64,000 nucleotides of DNA from an uncultured Flavobacteriaceae bacterium (lineage in GTDB: Bacteria > Bacteroidota > Bacteroidia > Flavobacteriales > Flavobacteriaceae): assembly GCA_905181625.1 (NCBI GenBank), contig CAJIYJ010000007.1:248001-312000 (forward strand). The letters are read 5' to 3'. This document shows positions 51,759 through 61,262 of the stretch, in pieces (positions within the stretch are counted from its first letter, which is position 1; every line of letters begins with the position of its first letter). The notes under the pieces are model-generated. The model searched no databases, had not been told where the DNA came from, and worked only from the letters and a program-made list of their open reading frames with translations. Position numbers and translations under genes: made by a program.

Positions 51759-52412
51759 ATGAAATTAATAGCACCCTCAATGCTTGCTTGTGACTTTGGT
51801 AATCTAAATAGTGAAATTACAATGGTTAACAATAGTAAAGCAGACTGGTTACATATAGACGTAATGGATGGTGTTTTTGTTCCCAATATTTCTTTTGGAA
51901 CTCCAATCATGAATATTTTAAAAAAAAATGCAAAAAAACCATTAGATGTACATCTAATGATCGTAAATCCAGATAATTATATTGAGAAATTCGCAGAACT
52001 AGGAAGCAGCGTGTTAACAGTTCATTTTGAAGCTTGCACTCACCTTCATAGAACTATTCAAAGAATAAAGAGTCTTAACATGAAAGCTGGAGTAGCAATC
52101 AATCCACATACCCCCGTTTCTTCTTTAGAAGCAATTATTAAAGAAATAGACATAGTTTGTATTATGAGTGTAAACCCTGGTTTTGGAGGACAAACATTTA
52201 TTGAAACAACTTATCAAAAAATAGAAGATCTTAAATTACTAATTAGTAAGCATAATTCAAATGCATTAATTGAAATAGACGGAGGAGTAACTTCTAATAA
52301 TGCTAAAAAATTAGTTGAAAAAGGAGCAGATGTATTGGTGGCTGGAAGTTTCGTTTTTAAATCTGATAACCCAACTAACACAATTAGTACGCTTTCTACT
52401 TTAATCAATTAG
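51759..52412 (+). CDS. rpe: Ribulose-phosphate 3-epimerase
   Basis: This 217-aa TIM-barrel enzyme interconverts ribulose-5-P and xylulose-5-P. It has APSMLACDFGNL, WLHIDVMDGVFVPNISFG, DVHLMIVNPD, IMSVNPGFGGQTFI and IEIDGGVTSNNAKK, with the metal-binding histidine and aspartates. Length is normal. Its start is 1 nt after rpoD, so it is likely transcribed with it. Confidence 0.96.
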   Translation: MKLIAPSMLACDFGNLNSEITMVNNSKADWLHIDVMDGVFVPNISFGTPIMNILKKNAKKPLDVHLMIVNPDNYIEKFAELGSSVLTVHFEACTHLHRTIQRIKSLNMKAGVAINPHTPVSSLEAIIKEIDIVCIMSVNPGFGGQTFIETTYQKIEDLKLLISKHNSNALIEIDGGVTSNNAKKLVEKGADVLVAGSFVFKSDNPTNTISTLSTLIN

Positions 52413-52445
52413 TATCTCGTGAATTTTATTTAAATACATAAATTT

Positions 52446-53510
52446 ATGTATAACGATTCAATAAATGTAATCGGCTTAATGAGTGGGACTTCCTTAGATG
52501 GTTTAGACATTTGTTATGTTTCATTTAAAAAATCTAATTACTCAATTTATAACATTGTAAAGTCTAAAACTTATAGTTATAATGAAAAATGGATTAAAAA
52601 ATTAAAAGGAAGTATTTTCTTAAACAAACAAGAATTAATAAAAATAGATATTGAATACGGAACTCTACTTAGCGACTATTTAAAAGAATTTATTAGTGAG
52701 TTTTCAATCGACAAGGTAGATCTAATTTCATCTCATGGTCACACTGTTTTTCATGAACCAAATAAAGGAAAAACTCTTCAGATAGGAGATGGGGAAATAA
52801 TTAGTAAAATTATTAAAACTGATGTAGTTTGCGATTTTAGAACTCAAGATATAAAGTATGAAGGACAAGGAGCTCCGTTGGTCCCTATTGGTGATCTTGA
52901 TCTCTTCTCTAAATATAGAATATGTCTAAATCTAGGAGGTTTTTCAAACGTATCAATTAAGGGTGACAATACAATTAAAGCTTTTGACATATGTCCTGTC
53001 AATACAGTTTTAAATCATTACTCTAATAAGATGGGACATGCTTTTGATAAAGATGGAGTATTATCAAAAAAAGGAATTATTCATTTAGACCTACTAAATC
53101 AATTAAATCAAATGAGTTTCTATAATAAATCAGGTCCAAAATCTCTAGGAATTGAATTTGTAAAATCTAAAGTCATACCATTAATCGATTCTTATATTTT
53201 AAACTCTACAGATATCCTAAGAACCTATATAGAACATATCTCAGACCAAATTAATAAATCTATTGGTAGTTATTGTAATGAAAGAATTTTAGTAACAGGT
53301 GGAGGTGCTTATAATAATACCCTAATCGAAACCATTAAAAATAAAGTAAAATCAAAAGTCATAATTCCTGATTCTCAAATTATAGATTATAAAGAAGCTC
53401 TGATATTTGCTTACTTAGGACTATTAAGAAGTAAAGAAAAAGTAAACTGTTTAAAAAGTGTCACTGGTGCTATAAAAGATCACTGTTCAGGAAAAATATT
53501 TAAAAAGTAA
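52446..53510 (+). CDS. anmK: Anhydro-N-acetylmuramic acid kinase
   Basis: This 354-aa kinase opens and phosphorylates anhydroMurNAc released by lytic transglycosylases, feeding peptidoglycan recycling. The motifs are GLMSGTSLDGLDI at the N-terminus, SSHGHTVFHEP, CLNLGGFSNVS and the ATP-binding ILVTGGGAYNNTLI. It is complete. The 3' end overlaps the convergent DUF1080 gene by 11 nt. Confidence 0.94.
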   Translation: MYNDSINVIGLMSGTSLDGLDICYVSFKKSNYSIYNIVKSKTYSYNEKWIKKLKGSIFLNKQELIKIDIEYGTLLSDYLKEFISEFSIDKVDLISSHGHTVFHEPNKGKTLQIGDGEIISKIIKTDVVCDFRTQDIKYEGQGAPLVPIGDLDLFSKYRICLNLGGFSNVSIKGDNTIKAFDICPVNTVLNHYSNKMGHAFDKDGVLSKKGIIHLDLLNQLNQMSFYNKSGPKSLGIEFVKSKVIPLIDSYILNSTDILRTYIEHISDQINKSIGSYCNERILVTGGGAYNNTLIETIKNKVKSKVIIPDSQIIDYKEALIFAYLGLLRSKEKVNCLKSVTGAIKDHCSGKIFKK

Positions 53511-54204
53511 AATCAATATCTAATTTTTTAAATTCGTGGATTTTAATATTTTTCCACTTAACCTTTATCCCTCCCCCATCATGAATTTGTAATGCAATTC
53601 TTCCATTTGCCTTTCCAATTTTTTTATCTGAATAAGTGATCATTTGTTCTCCGTTAAGAAAAGTAGTTACAGAATCACCATAAACCTTAATAGTTAATTT
53701 ATTCCATTCATCCATTTTAAGAGAAGAGTCCTTGCCTTCACTGGGCTTTATAAGCCATCCTCTACCATAAGATTCATATACTCCTGCTGTAAACATTCCT
53801 GGTGGTGCCACTTCGACTTGCCAACCACTTACTTTAGTGCCATCAACTGTTGATCTAAAAAACACTCCACTGTTTCCGTTAGCTTCTTGCTTAAATTCAA
53901 GGTTTAATATGAAATTTTTATAATAACCTTCTGTGCCTAAATAACCATATTGAGCATCTGGTCCACTTTCACACACTAGAAGTCCATCTTCAATATACCA
54001 TTTCTCAGTACCATAAACAATCCAGCCACTTAAATCTACTCCGTTAAACAATTCTTTATAGTCTAATTTCTCTCCAGTTATCTTTGTTTTGGTGTCTTCG
54101 TTAGTATAATGATTGTGGGTTTCAGGTGAAAATATAGACAAAGATGCGCAAGAATTAAAGGATAAAAACACTAATAAAAGATATATGTAATAATTTTTTT
54201 TCAT
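53500..54204 (-). CDS. DUF1080 lipoprotein (3-keto-disaccharide hydrolase-like)
   Basis: This 234-aa lipoprotein (MKKNYYIYLLLVFLSFNSC, Cys19) contains one DUF1080 jelly-roll domain: FNGVDLSGWIVYGTEKWYIE, NFILNLEFKQEANGNSGVFF, GWQVEVAPPGMF and DEWNKLTIKVYGDSVTTFLN. The family is now named 3-keto-disaccharide hydrolase after characterised members, though many have unknown substrates. It is anchored in the outer or inner membrane. It is divergent from the DUF4091 and PHP genes with which it probably forms a small carbohydrate cluster. Confidence 0.9.
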   Translation of the reverse strand: MKKNYYIYLLLVFLSFNSCASLSIFSPETHNHYTNEDTKTKITGEKLDYKELFNGVDLSGWIVYGTEKWYIEDGLLVCESGPDAQYGYLGTEGYYKNFILNLEFKQEANGNSGVFFRSTVDGTKVSGWQVEVAPPGMFTAGVYESYGRGWLIKPSEGKDSSLKMDEWNKLTIKVYGDSVTTFLNGEQMITYSDKKIGKANGRIALQIHDGGGIKVKWKNIKIHEFKKLDIDFTF

Positions 54205-54280
54205 TTTATAAATATAATTTCATCGAAAATAATTAAATTTTTCTTAATTTAAAATAAATCAAGTTTTAAGTTTCATAAAA

Positions 54281-55930
54281 ATGAACATTAAATTAATTAC
54301 ACTTATAGTTATTTTTACAATATCTAGTTTAGTAACTAATGCTCAATTTGAAGCAGGACTATTAAACCCTTTAGAAGCAGTTTATCCAGATTCAAACAAT
54401 GTAAAATTTAAAAATACTTTCATAACAAATATTGCCAAAAATACAGCTGCTGAAGTCCATATATTAATTAAATCTGAAATTGGAAACTTAATATCTTTTA
54501 GCACTCAATCCAAAAAAAATAATAATGTTAACTGGAGCGTTGTTGAACCAGTACCAGTTGAACAAAATACAGGCATAGATAGTAGAACAGAGCAGTTTTT
54601 AGGAGTAATCAATCCACATGTAATTAGACGTGCCCCATTCAAGGTTTATGAAATAATACACCCTTTAAAGGAAAGAAGTATTAAAACTAAATATAGATAT
54701 TCACTTATAAGACTTACTGTTAATTCTGAAAATTTTAAATCTAATAAAGATTATATAATAAACATTTATATTAGTGATAAGTTAAAGAATTTGAAAAAAC
54801 TCAAATTCAAAATAAAAGTTCATTCCGTGATAATTCCCGATTTAATCGACAGTAATTTCTTTTACACAAACTGGTTTAATCTGCAAAAAATGGAAGAAAA
54901 GTATAATATTAAAAGATGGTCAAAGAAATGGTATAAGATGTTGGATAAATATGCTCAACTAATGGCAAAAGGGAGACAAAATTGTATTATTATTCCTAAA
55001 GAGTTGATTAGTCTAAAAAACAATAAAATTATTTTAGATGAAAAAAAAATGATTTCATTTATTGAAATTTTCAAAAAACATGGATTTACTTATTTTGAGT
55101 CTCCTCATTTATTAGGAAGAGGTGAAAATGATAATTGGGGAAACCCTGAATTAATAACCTCTCTTAGAAAAAAGGGATATTACTCTTCCGAAGGAAAAAA
55201 AGAAATTGATACTATAATCCATAAAATAAAAAAATTTACTTCAAAATATAATTTAAAAAATCAATGGCTTCAACATATTTCAGATGAGCCTACTAATATA
55301 AATGCTAAATGCTATCAAGATGCAGCTAAACAAATAAAATCTATTTATCCTGAAATAAAGATTATGGAGGCAACAAATGCAAAAGAGTCTTTATCAGGCT
55401 CTATTGATCTTTGGTGTCCTTTAATTAATGACTTTCAAGAAAATGAAGAGTTTTTCAGGAATAGAGAAAAAAAAGGTGAAAAAGTATTAATTTATACATG
55501 TCTAGTGCCAGGTGGAAAATGGTTAAATCGAACTCTAGATATGGAAAGAATTAGACAAGTATATTTTGGTTGGGCTGGGTCAAAATATAATACATTTGGA
55601 TATCTTCACTGGGGTTTAAATCAATACAAAGCAAATCCTTTTACACAAAGTGTAGTTAAACACCCATCGCCTGCTGCATCTAGTAACAATTATTTACCAG
55701 CTGGGGATACTCATATTATCTACCCTGGTGAAAATGGTCCATTATCTTCAATAAGATTTGAATCTCACAGACTTGGAATAGAGGATTATGAAATTCTTGA
55801 AATTTTAAAGTCAATAAACCCTTCTAAACATTCAAGATTTATACAAAAATTATTTATAAATTACACAAACTATTCCTTATCTATAAATAAGTACATGAGA
55901 ATTAAAAGAAGAGTGTTAAAATCTATTTAA
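54281..55930 (+). CDS. DUF4091 glycoside-hydrolase-like protein
   Basis: This 549-aa exported protein (signal peptide MNIKLITLIVIFTISSLVTN then AQ) has an N-terminal beta-rich part, a TIM-barrel-like middle (WLQHISDEPTNINAKCYQDA includes an Asp-Glu pair that could be catalytic) and the C-terminal DUF4091 region LPAGDTHIIYPGENGPLSSI then RFESHRLGIEDYEIL. DUF4091 proteins are related to family 123-like glycoside hydrolases. The substrate is unknown. It is 9 nt from the PHP gene. Confidence 0.85.
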   Translation: MNIKLITLIVIFTISSLVTNAQFEAGLLNPLEAVYPDSNNVKFKNTFITNIAKNTAAEVHILIKSEIGNLISFSTQSKKNNNVNWSVVEPVPVEQNTGIDSRTEQFLGVINPHVIRRAPFKVYEIIHPLKERSIKTKYRYSLIRLTVNSENFKSNKDYIINIYISDKLKNLKKLKFKIKVHSVIIPDLIDSNFFYTNWFNLQKMEEKYNIKRWSKKWYKMLDKYAQLMAKGRQNCIIIPKELISLKNNKIILDEKKMISFIEIFKKHGFTYFESPHLLGRGENDNWGNPELITSLRKKGYYSSEGKKEIDTIIHKIKKFTSKYNLKNQWLQHISDEPTNINAKCYQDAAKQIKSIYPEIKIMEATNAKESLSGSIDLWCPLINDFQENEEFFRNREKKGEKVLIYTCLVPGGKWLNRTLDMERIRQVYFGWAGSKYNTFGYLHWGLNQYKANPFTQSVVKHPSPAASSNNYLPAGDTHIIYPGENGPLSSIRFESHRLGIEDYEILEILKSINPSKHSRFIQKLFINYTNYSLSINKYMRIKRRVLKSI

Positions 55931-55939
55931 AAGAAATTT

Positions 55940-57031
55940 ATGAAAAAATTAACTATTTTATTTTTTATACACATAGCATTAGTAAATTATTCACAAACAC
56001 GTAAGGTGTTTTTTTTAAGCCCTTCGGACACCTATATTATATCTTCTGATCTTCATATTCATACCGTATTCTCAGATGGTGAGGTGTGGCCAAGTATAAG
56101 GATCAAGGAAGCTAGAAAAGATAGCCTTGATTTAATTTCAATGACTGAGCATCTAGAATATTTAAGTTATAAAAAAGATGTGATTATAACAGATAGAAAC
56201 AGGTCTTATAATATTTCTAAAGCAATACTGACAAAAGATGAACCCTTAATGATTGTAAATGGATCCGAAATAACCAAACCAATGCCCCCTGGACATTTTA
56301 ATGCAATTTTTGTTAGAGACGTTAATCCATTATTAAATCCAGATGGAGAAAAATCAATGATTGAAGCTAATAAACAAGGTGCTTTTGTGTTTTGGAATCA
56401 TCCTAATTGGGTTGAGAATAGAGATGATGGAATAGCTCGATTAGATAAAATGCATGAAAGGTTATTAGAAAAAAAACTATTCCATGGAATTGAGGTTGTC
56501 AATGAGCATACTTATTCTGAAGAGGCATTAGCCTTAGCTTTAGAAAATAATTTAACAATCATGGGAACAAGTGATATTCATGGATTAATAGATTGGACTT
56601 TCGATAAAGAAAAAGAACAGCACAGACCAGTTACATTCATATTATCTAAAAACAGAACTATAAAAAGTATAAGAGATGCTTTATTTGATCAAAAAACTTT
56701 TGTCTGGCATAGAGACATGTTAATCGGAAAAAAAGAAAATATTTCTCCAGTTGTTACTGAAAATTTAAAAATATCCAGCTTAGGATATTATAAAAAGATA
56801 GTTACTATAAAAATACAAAACAAAAGCGTAGTCCCTTTTAAATTAAGATACCTTGGTGACTATACTTTCCATAGTAATAGTTCAATTTTAGAAATACCTT
56901 CAAGAGGAGAATTATTGGTAACTATCAAAACAAAAGAAATTTTAAGTTCAATTGAGATGTCATTTGAAGTTTTGAATGTTATAACGGCTCCAAATAAAAA
57001 TCTTGTAATTAAAAAGAATATAAATCTATAA
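55940..57031 (+). CDS. PHP-domain metal-dependent phosphoesterase, exported
   Basis: This 363-aa protein has a signal peptide (MKKLTILFFIHIALVNYSQ) and a PHP domain: DLHIHTVFSDGEVWP, DLISMTEHLEYL, VNGSEITKPMPPGHFNAIFV, FWNHPNW and GTSDIHG. These histidines and aspartates bind a metal cluster. It resembles the Sb-PDE group of exported phosphodiesterases. The C-terminus is a beta-sandwich. It is the last gene of the cluster with DUF4091 and overlaps the convergent DUF2141 gene by 6 nt. Confidence 0.88.
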   Translation: MKKLTILFFIHIALVNYSQTRKVFFLSPSDTYIISSDLHIHTVFSDGEVWPSIRIKEARKDSLDLISMTEHLEYLSYKKDVIITDRNRSYNISKAILTKDEPLMIVNGSEITKPMPPGHFNAIFVRDVNPLLNPDGEKSMIEANKQGAFVFWNHPNWVENRDDGIARLDKMHERLLEKKLFHGIEVVNEHTYSEEALALALENNLTIMGTSDIHGLIDWTFDKEKEQHRPVTFILSKNRTIKSIRDALFDQKTFVWHRDMLIGKKENISPVVTENLKISSLGYYKKIVTIKIQNKSVVPFKLRYLGDYTFHSNSSILEIPSRGELLVTIKTKEILSSIEMSFEVLNVITAPNKNLVIKKNINL

Positions 57032-57514
57032 AATAGATCTTAGTATAATTTTTAAACTACTATCATTTATTAACTCAAAAGAAGCTTCGTTAAATTTAGG
57101 TCTTCTTAAATTTCCCATCTCATTATTTGAAAACCCATATTGTTCCTTTGGAATTCCAAGGAAATTATAATCTAATTTATTGTTAAAATTACTATCTAAA
57201 TAGACGGATATTAAATACACACCCTTAGGCAAAATAATTGATTTTTTAAAAATACCCAGACCTACTCTTTCTTTATAACCAATAAAGATATTAGTCTTTG
57301 CATTTGCATCCTTCCTGTTAAAATCATTAAAAGCAACAGAGCTATTCCAAATTGCTATAAATAAATTTCCGGGTTTTAAAATTTCAACTACCTCAATATC
57401 TAGAATGAATTCATTTGTGAGAAATAATTTTGATTCCTTATTTTCAATTTGATTTTGAGCATCAATTATAAATGGAGATATTAATAACACGATAGTTAAA
57501 ATTATATTTTTCAT
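57026..57514 (-). CDS. DUF2141 exported protein
   Basis: I start this 162-aa protein at 57514 (MKNIILTIVLLISPFIIDAQ, a signal peptide); the open frame continues upstream only through a tRNA gene. The mature part is a DUF2141 beta-sandwich: LFIAIWNSSVAFNDFNRKDA, IILPKGVYLISVYLDSNFNN and LDYNFLGIPKEQYGFSNN. The family is common in proteobacteria and Bacteroidota and its function is unknown. Confidence 0.85.
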   Translation of the reverse strand: MKNIILTIVLLISPFIIDAQNQIENKESKLFLTNEFILDIEVVEILKPGNLFIAIWNSSVAFNDFNRKDANAKTNIFIGYKERVGLGIFKKSIILPKGVYLISVYLDSNFNNKLDYNFLGIPKEQYGFSNNEMGNLRRPKFNEASFELINDSSLKIILRSIL

Positions 57515-57547
57515 ATAATACTTGTGAAATAATTTTAATATATAAAG

Positions 57548-57621
57548 TGACCCAGAGAGGATTCGAACCTCCAACCGTCAGAGCCGAAATCTGATATTCT
57601 ATCCAGTTGAACTACTGGGCC
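57548..57621 (-). tRNA. tRNA-Arg (anticodon TCG)
   Basis: The 74-nt cloverleaf runs from 57621 to the discriminator A at 57548. The acceptor stem pairs GGCCCAG with CTGGGTC (one G-U). The anticodon stem TCAGA/TCTGA encloses TTTCGGC with anticodon TCG. The T-loop has GGTTCGAATCC. Confidence 0.95.
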
Positions 57622-57627
57622 ATTTTA

Positions 57628-58077
57628 TTAATTAAGTTTAGCTCTAACTATATTAGAAATAGTTTTTCCATCTGCTTTACCAGATAATTTTGAAGATGCC
57701 ATTCCCATTACCTTGCCCATATCTTTCATTCCTTCAGCATCAATCTCATTGATGATATCAGAAATTATTTTTTCTATTTCTTGAGAGCTAATCTGTTCAG
57801 GTAAAAACTCCTCAATTATTTTAGCTTGATTAATTTCAATTTCAGCTAAATCTTTTCGGTTCTGAGAAATATAAATATCTGCACTTTCTTTTCTTTGCTT
57901 AACTAATTTTTGAAGAATTTTAATCTCATCTTCCTTAGCAATGTCTGATGAAGCTCCTTTTTGAGTTTGCGCTAAAAGAAGAGCTGATTTAATTGCTCTT
58001 AGTGATTCTAAAGCTTGAACGTTTTTAGCTTTCATAGAAGTCTTAATAGACTCTGAAATTTCATTAATTAATCCCAT
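57628..58077 (-). CDS. yqeY: GatB/YqeY domain protein
   Basis: This 149-aa protein has the YqeY pattern: SIKTSMKAKNVQALESLRAI, LVKQRKESADIYISQNRKDL, EIEINQAKIIEEFLPEQIS and the C-terminal helix GKVMGMASSKLSGKADGKT. It is homologous to the tRNA-binding tail of GatB. The stand-alone form may bind tRNA or assist amidation. Its position after ftsZ is conserved in flavobacteria. Confidence 0.93.
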   Translation of the reverse strand: MGLINEISESIKTSMKAKNVQALESLRAIKSALLLAQTQKGASSDIAKEDEIKILQKLVKQRKESADIYISQNRKDLAEIEINQAKIIEEFLPEQISSQEIEKIISDIINEIDAEGMKDMGKVMGMASSKLSGKADGKTISNIVRAKLN

Positions 58078-58095
58078 AAATTATATTATTTAGTT

Positions 58096-59946
58096 TTAAT
58101 CTACATTATCATGTAGAAATGAATTATTAGTTCTTAAGTTTATTTCTCCGTTAGAATCTTCACTAACACTTGTCCTAGAAGCTTTAACAGATTCGATATC
58201 ATCTAAACTTATACCAGCTCTTTTAAAAGCAGGTTCATTTTCCATTGAATTAACGCTGTTTGCTTTTGAAAAATTATAGTTGTATTCTTTAAGCTTAACT
58301 TTTCTTTCTTCAGTTCTTCTTGAAAGACCTTCAGAAATAGAACTATTCATTGGATTGAAATTTCTTTCTTTCTCATTTTCTAAACTCTTAACAGAACTTT
58401 CAGTAAAATCTATATGAGATTTTTCGTAATCATCAACTCCAGATTTATTTGAACCAGAAACATTAATTTCTGTAACTGGAATAATATGAACTGGATCATT
58501 TACTTCAATTTCATTAACATCTTCGATGAGTTCGTGTATGATTTTATTCGAAAAATCACTTTTATCATTGTTTAATGGCATATCAAAATCCAAAGAAACT
58601 TGATCGATTGAATTAACATAAACTGGTTCCACAACTTCTAATTCATTGATTTTTAAACTTAAATCATCTATTACAATTTCATCCTCTTTAATATCTTTAT
58701 CAAAACTTGTTTCATCGGAAGAGAGATCAACATCATTCAATAATTTTTTTTCATTATCAGAATCAATTAAATCTGAATCTAATAGGTTTGAAACTTGCTT
58801 GTTTTCAGTGTTTTTAAAATCTATATTATTTGATGTGATATCAAATTGAATTGGAGTTTTAAATGATTCTTTTTTGTTTTCAAAAGTTTGAATAATTTCA
58901 CTACTACTATTTAAGTTATGAATGATTTTTTTGGGTTCAGAATGAACAATTTCCTCTTGTTGATTTGGATCAAATCCAGTAGCTATGACAGTCACAGAGA
59001 TAGAACTTTCAAGTTTCGAATCTTCTCCTATCCCCATTATAATATTAGCGCTATGACCTGCTCTTTCCTGAATATAATCATTAATTAATCCTATTTCGTC
59101 AATAGTAATTTCTTCTTTTCCTGAAACAATTAAAAGTAATACATTTTTTGCACCAGTTATTCTATTATCATTTAACAAGGGTGAATCTAAGGCTGAAGAA
59201 ATTGCTTCAATTGACCTTTTAGAACCAGCTGCAACTGCGGAGCCCATTATTGCATTACCACTATTAGACAATACTGTTTTAGCATCTTTTAAATCAATAT
59301 TTTGAGTGTAATGATGAGTTATTACCTCAGCTATTCCTCTTGAGGCTGTGGCTAGCACTTCGTCTGCTTTTGCAAACCCTTCTTTAAACCCTAAATTTCC
59401 ATATATATCTCTTAATTTATTATTATTAATAACAATAAGAGCATCTACTTGTTTTCTTAATTTATCAATACCTTTTTTAGCCTGTTCCGCTCTAATTTTT
59501 CCTTCAAAATTAAAAGGCATGGTTACAATTCCTACTGTGAGAATATCCATTTCTTTAGCAAGTTTTGAAATTACCGGAGCTGCACCTGTTCCGGTACCTC
59601 CTCCCATTCCTGCTGTGATAAAAACCATTTTGGTATTAGTTTCTAACATTTTTCTTAAATCATCAAAACTTTCTACAGCTGCTTGTTCTCCAACATCAGG
59701 ATTGGCGCCAGCACCTAAACCTTCCGTCAGGCTTATTCCGAGTTGAATTTTGTTTTCAACAGAACTACTTTCTAAAGCTTGAGAATCTGTATTACAAACC
59801 ACAAAGTCTACTCCTTTAATTCCTTGTGAATGCATATAATTAATAGCATTACTTCCTCCGCCACCAACGCCAATTACTTTAATTACATTACTTTGATTTT
59901 TAGGTAAATCAAAAGGAAGATTATTAATTTCTGGTTTTAATTGCAT
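58096..59946 (-). CDS. ftsZ: Cell division protein FtsZ
   Basis: This 616-aa tubulin homologue has a normal GTPase core over residues 1-330: IGVGGGGSNAINYM, the tubulin signature GGMGGGTGTGAAPVISKLAK, VTMPFNFEGKIRAEQA and NNNKLRDIYGN. It is followed by an unusually long acidic linker of roughly 250 aa (about 340-590) and a C-terminal end near FLHDNVD. The length is typical of flavobacterial FtsZ, which run to about 600-670 aa. It polymerises to form the division ring and is anchored by FtsA, encoded 10 nt upstream. Confidence 0.97.
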   Translation of the reverse strand: MQLKPEINNLPFDLPKNQSNVIKVIGVGGGGSNAINYMHSQGIKGVDFVVCNTDSQALESSSVENKIQLGISLTEGLGAGANPDVGEQAAVESFDDLRKMLETNTKMVFITAGMGGGTGTGAAPVISKLAKEMDILTVGIVTMPFNFEGKIRAEQAKKGIDKLRKQVDALIVINNNKLRDIYGNLGFKEGFAKADEVLATASRGIAEVITHHYTQNIDLKDAKTVLSNSGNAIMGSAVAAGSKRSIEAISSALDSPLLNDNRITGAKNVLLLIVSGKEEITIDEIGLINDYIQERAGHSANIIMGIGEDSKLESSISVTVIATGFDPNQQEEIVHSEPKKIIHNLNSSSEIIQTFENKKESFKTPIQFDITSNNIDFKNTENKQVSNLLDSDLIDSDNEKKLLNDVDLSSDETSFDKDIKEDEIVIDDLSLKINELEVVEPVYVNSIDQVSLDFDMPLNNDKSDFSNKIIHELIEDVNEIEVNDPVHIIPVTEINVSGSNKSGVDDYEKSHIDFTESSVKSLENEKERNFNPMNSSISEGLSRRTEERKVKLKEYNYNFSKANSVNSMENEPAFKRAGISLDDIESVKASRTSVSEDSNGEINLRTNNSFLHDNVD

Positions 59947-59956
59947 AATTATTTTT

Positions 59957-61261
59957 TTATTCAGCGTTATCTAAAAAGTTTTTTATTGAATCAGTAAATT
60001 TTTCAAAAACAGTTAGTCTTTCTGTTTTTACTGAATCATCTTGATTGATTTTTAAATCAATGTTTTCTTTATTTTCTTCTTCTTTAACTTCGTTTTTCTT
60101 ACTTACTTTAGTCGAATTCATTACTAACCCAACTGCGGTTGCATACATTGGACTTGATATCTCTATAGAATTATTCCCCGCCAAATGTTCACTAGGGTAA
60201 CCAAGTCTGGTATCCATTCCTGTTATGTATTCTACTAGCTGTTTGAGATGTTTTAATTGACTTCCGCCACCTGTTAAAACAATACCTGCTATCAATTTCT
60301 TTTTTTGATCTTCGTGACCATAATTTTTAATTTCTATATATACTTGTTCGATAATCTCCACTACTCTAGCATGAATGATTTTAGATAAATTTTTGAGTGT
60401 TATCTCTTTTGGTTCTCTCCCTCTTAATCCTGGGATTGATACGATCTCATTATCTTTATTTTCACCAGGCCATGCCGATCCAAATTTAATTTTCAACAAC
60501 TCAGCTTGTTTTTCAATTATAGAACATCCTTCTTTAATGTCTTCAGTAATAATATTTCCACCAAAAGGGATTACAGACGTATGACGAATAATTCCATCTT
60601 TAAAAATTGCTAAATCAGTAGTCCCTCCACCAATATCTATTAAAGCCACGCCAGCTTCCTTTTCTTCATTATTCAAAACAGCATCTGCTGAAGCAATTGG
60701 TTCTAAAGTAATACCTTCAAAGTCTATCCCAGCACTCTTAATGCATCTTGCTATATTTTTGATAGAAGAAACTTGACCAACGACCACATGAAAATTAGCT
60801 TCTAATCTTCCTCCAAACATTCCGATAGGTTCTTTAATTTCACCTTGACCATCAACTTTATATTCTTGTGGAAGAACATGAATGATTTCTTCACCGGGAA
60901 GCATAACAAGTTTATAAACTTGATTAATTAATTTATCAAGATCATCTTCATCAATAACTTGATCAGAATTCACCCTAGTAATGTAATCACTATGCTGTAA
61001 ACTTCTAATGTGCTGACCAGCAATACCAACAATGACTTTATCAATTTTTTCTGAGGAATTTAATTCAGCTTCAGAGACAGCAGACTGTATTGATTGAATT
61101 GTTTGAGTAATATTGTTAACAACTCCTCTGTGAACCCCAAGACTTTTTGATTTTCCAATTCCAATAATTTTTAATTTATTATACTCATTTAAAGAACCAA
61201 TTAATGCTACAATTTTTGTGGTTCCTATATCTAGTCCGACAAACAAATTATTAATTTCCAT
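59957..61261 (-). CDS. ftsA: Cell division protein FtsA
   Basis: This 434-aa actin-like protein anchors FtsZ to the membrane. It has the phosphate loops VGLDIGTTKIVALIG and GVALIDIGGGTTDLAIF, the adenosine loop GIVLTGGGSQLKHLK, and the C-terminal amphipathic membrane-targeting end (EKFTDSIKNFLDNAE). The inserted SHS2-like 1C domain follows the first phosphate loop. It is 1 nt from ftsQ. Confidence 0.97.
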   Translation of the reverse strand: MEINNLFVGLDIGTTKIVALIGSLNEYNKLKIIGIGKSKSLGVHRGVVNNITQTIQSIQSAVSEAELNSSEKIDKVIVGIAGQHIRSLQHSDYITRVNSDQVIDEDDLDKLINQVYKLVMLPGEEIIHVLPQEYKVDGQGEIKEPIGMFGGRLEANFHVVVGQVSSIKNIARCIKSAGIDFEGITLEPIASADAVLNNEEKEAGVALIDIGGGTTDLAIFKDGIIRHTSVIPFGGNIITEDIKEGCSIIEKQAELLKIKFGSAWPGENKDNEIVSIPGLRGREPKEITLKNLSKIIHARVVEIIEQVYIEIKNYGHEDQKKKLIAGIVLTGGGSQLKHLKQLVEYITGMDTRLGYPSEHLAGNNSIEISSPMYATAVGLVMNSTKVSKKNEVKEEENKENIDLKINQDDSVKTERLTVFEKFTDSIKNFLDNAE

Positions 61262-61262
61262 T

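Noticed and set aside
52214-52408. Minus-strand frame inside rpe
   Set aside because: It is antisense to a well-conserved enzyme with all motifs in place.
57515-57574. Upstream extension of the DUF2141 gene
   Set aside because: It runs into tRNA-Arg, and the signal peptide begins at 57514.
59348-59746. Plus-strand 132-codon frame opposite ftsZ
   Set aside because: It is a shadow of the glycine-rich GTPase core of ftsZ.
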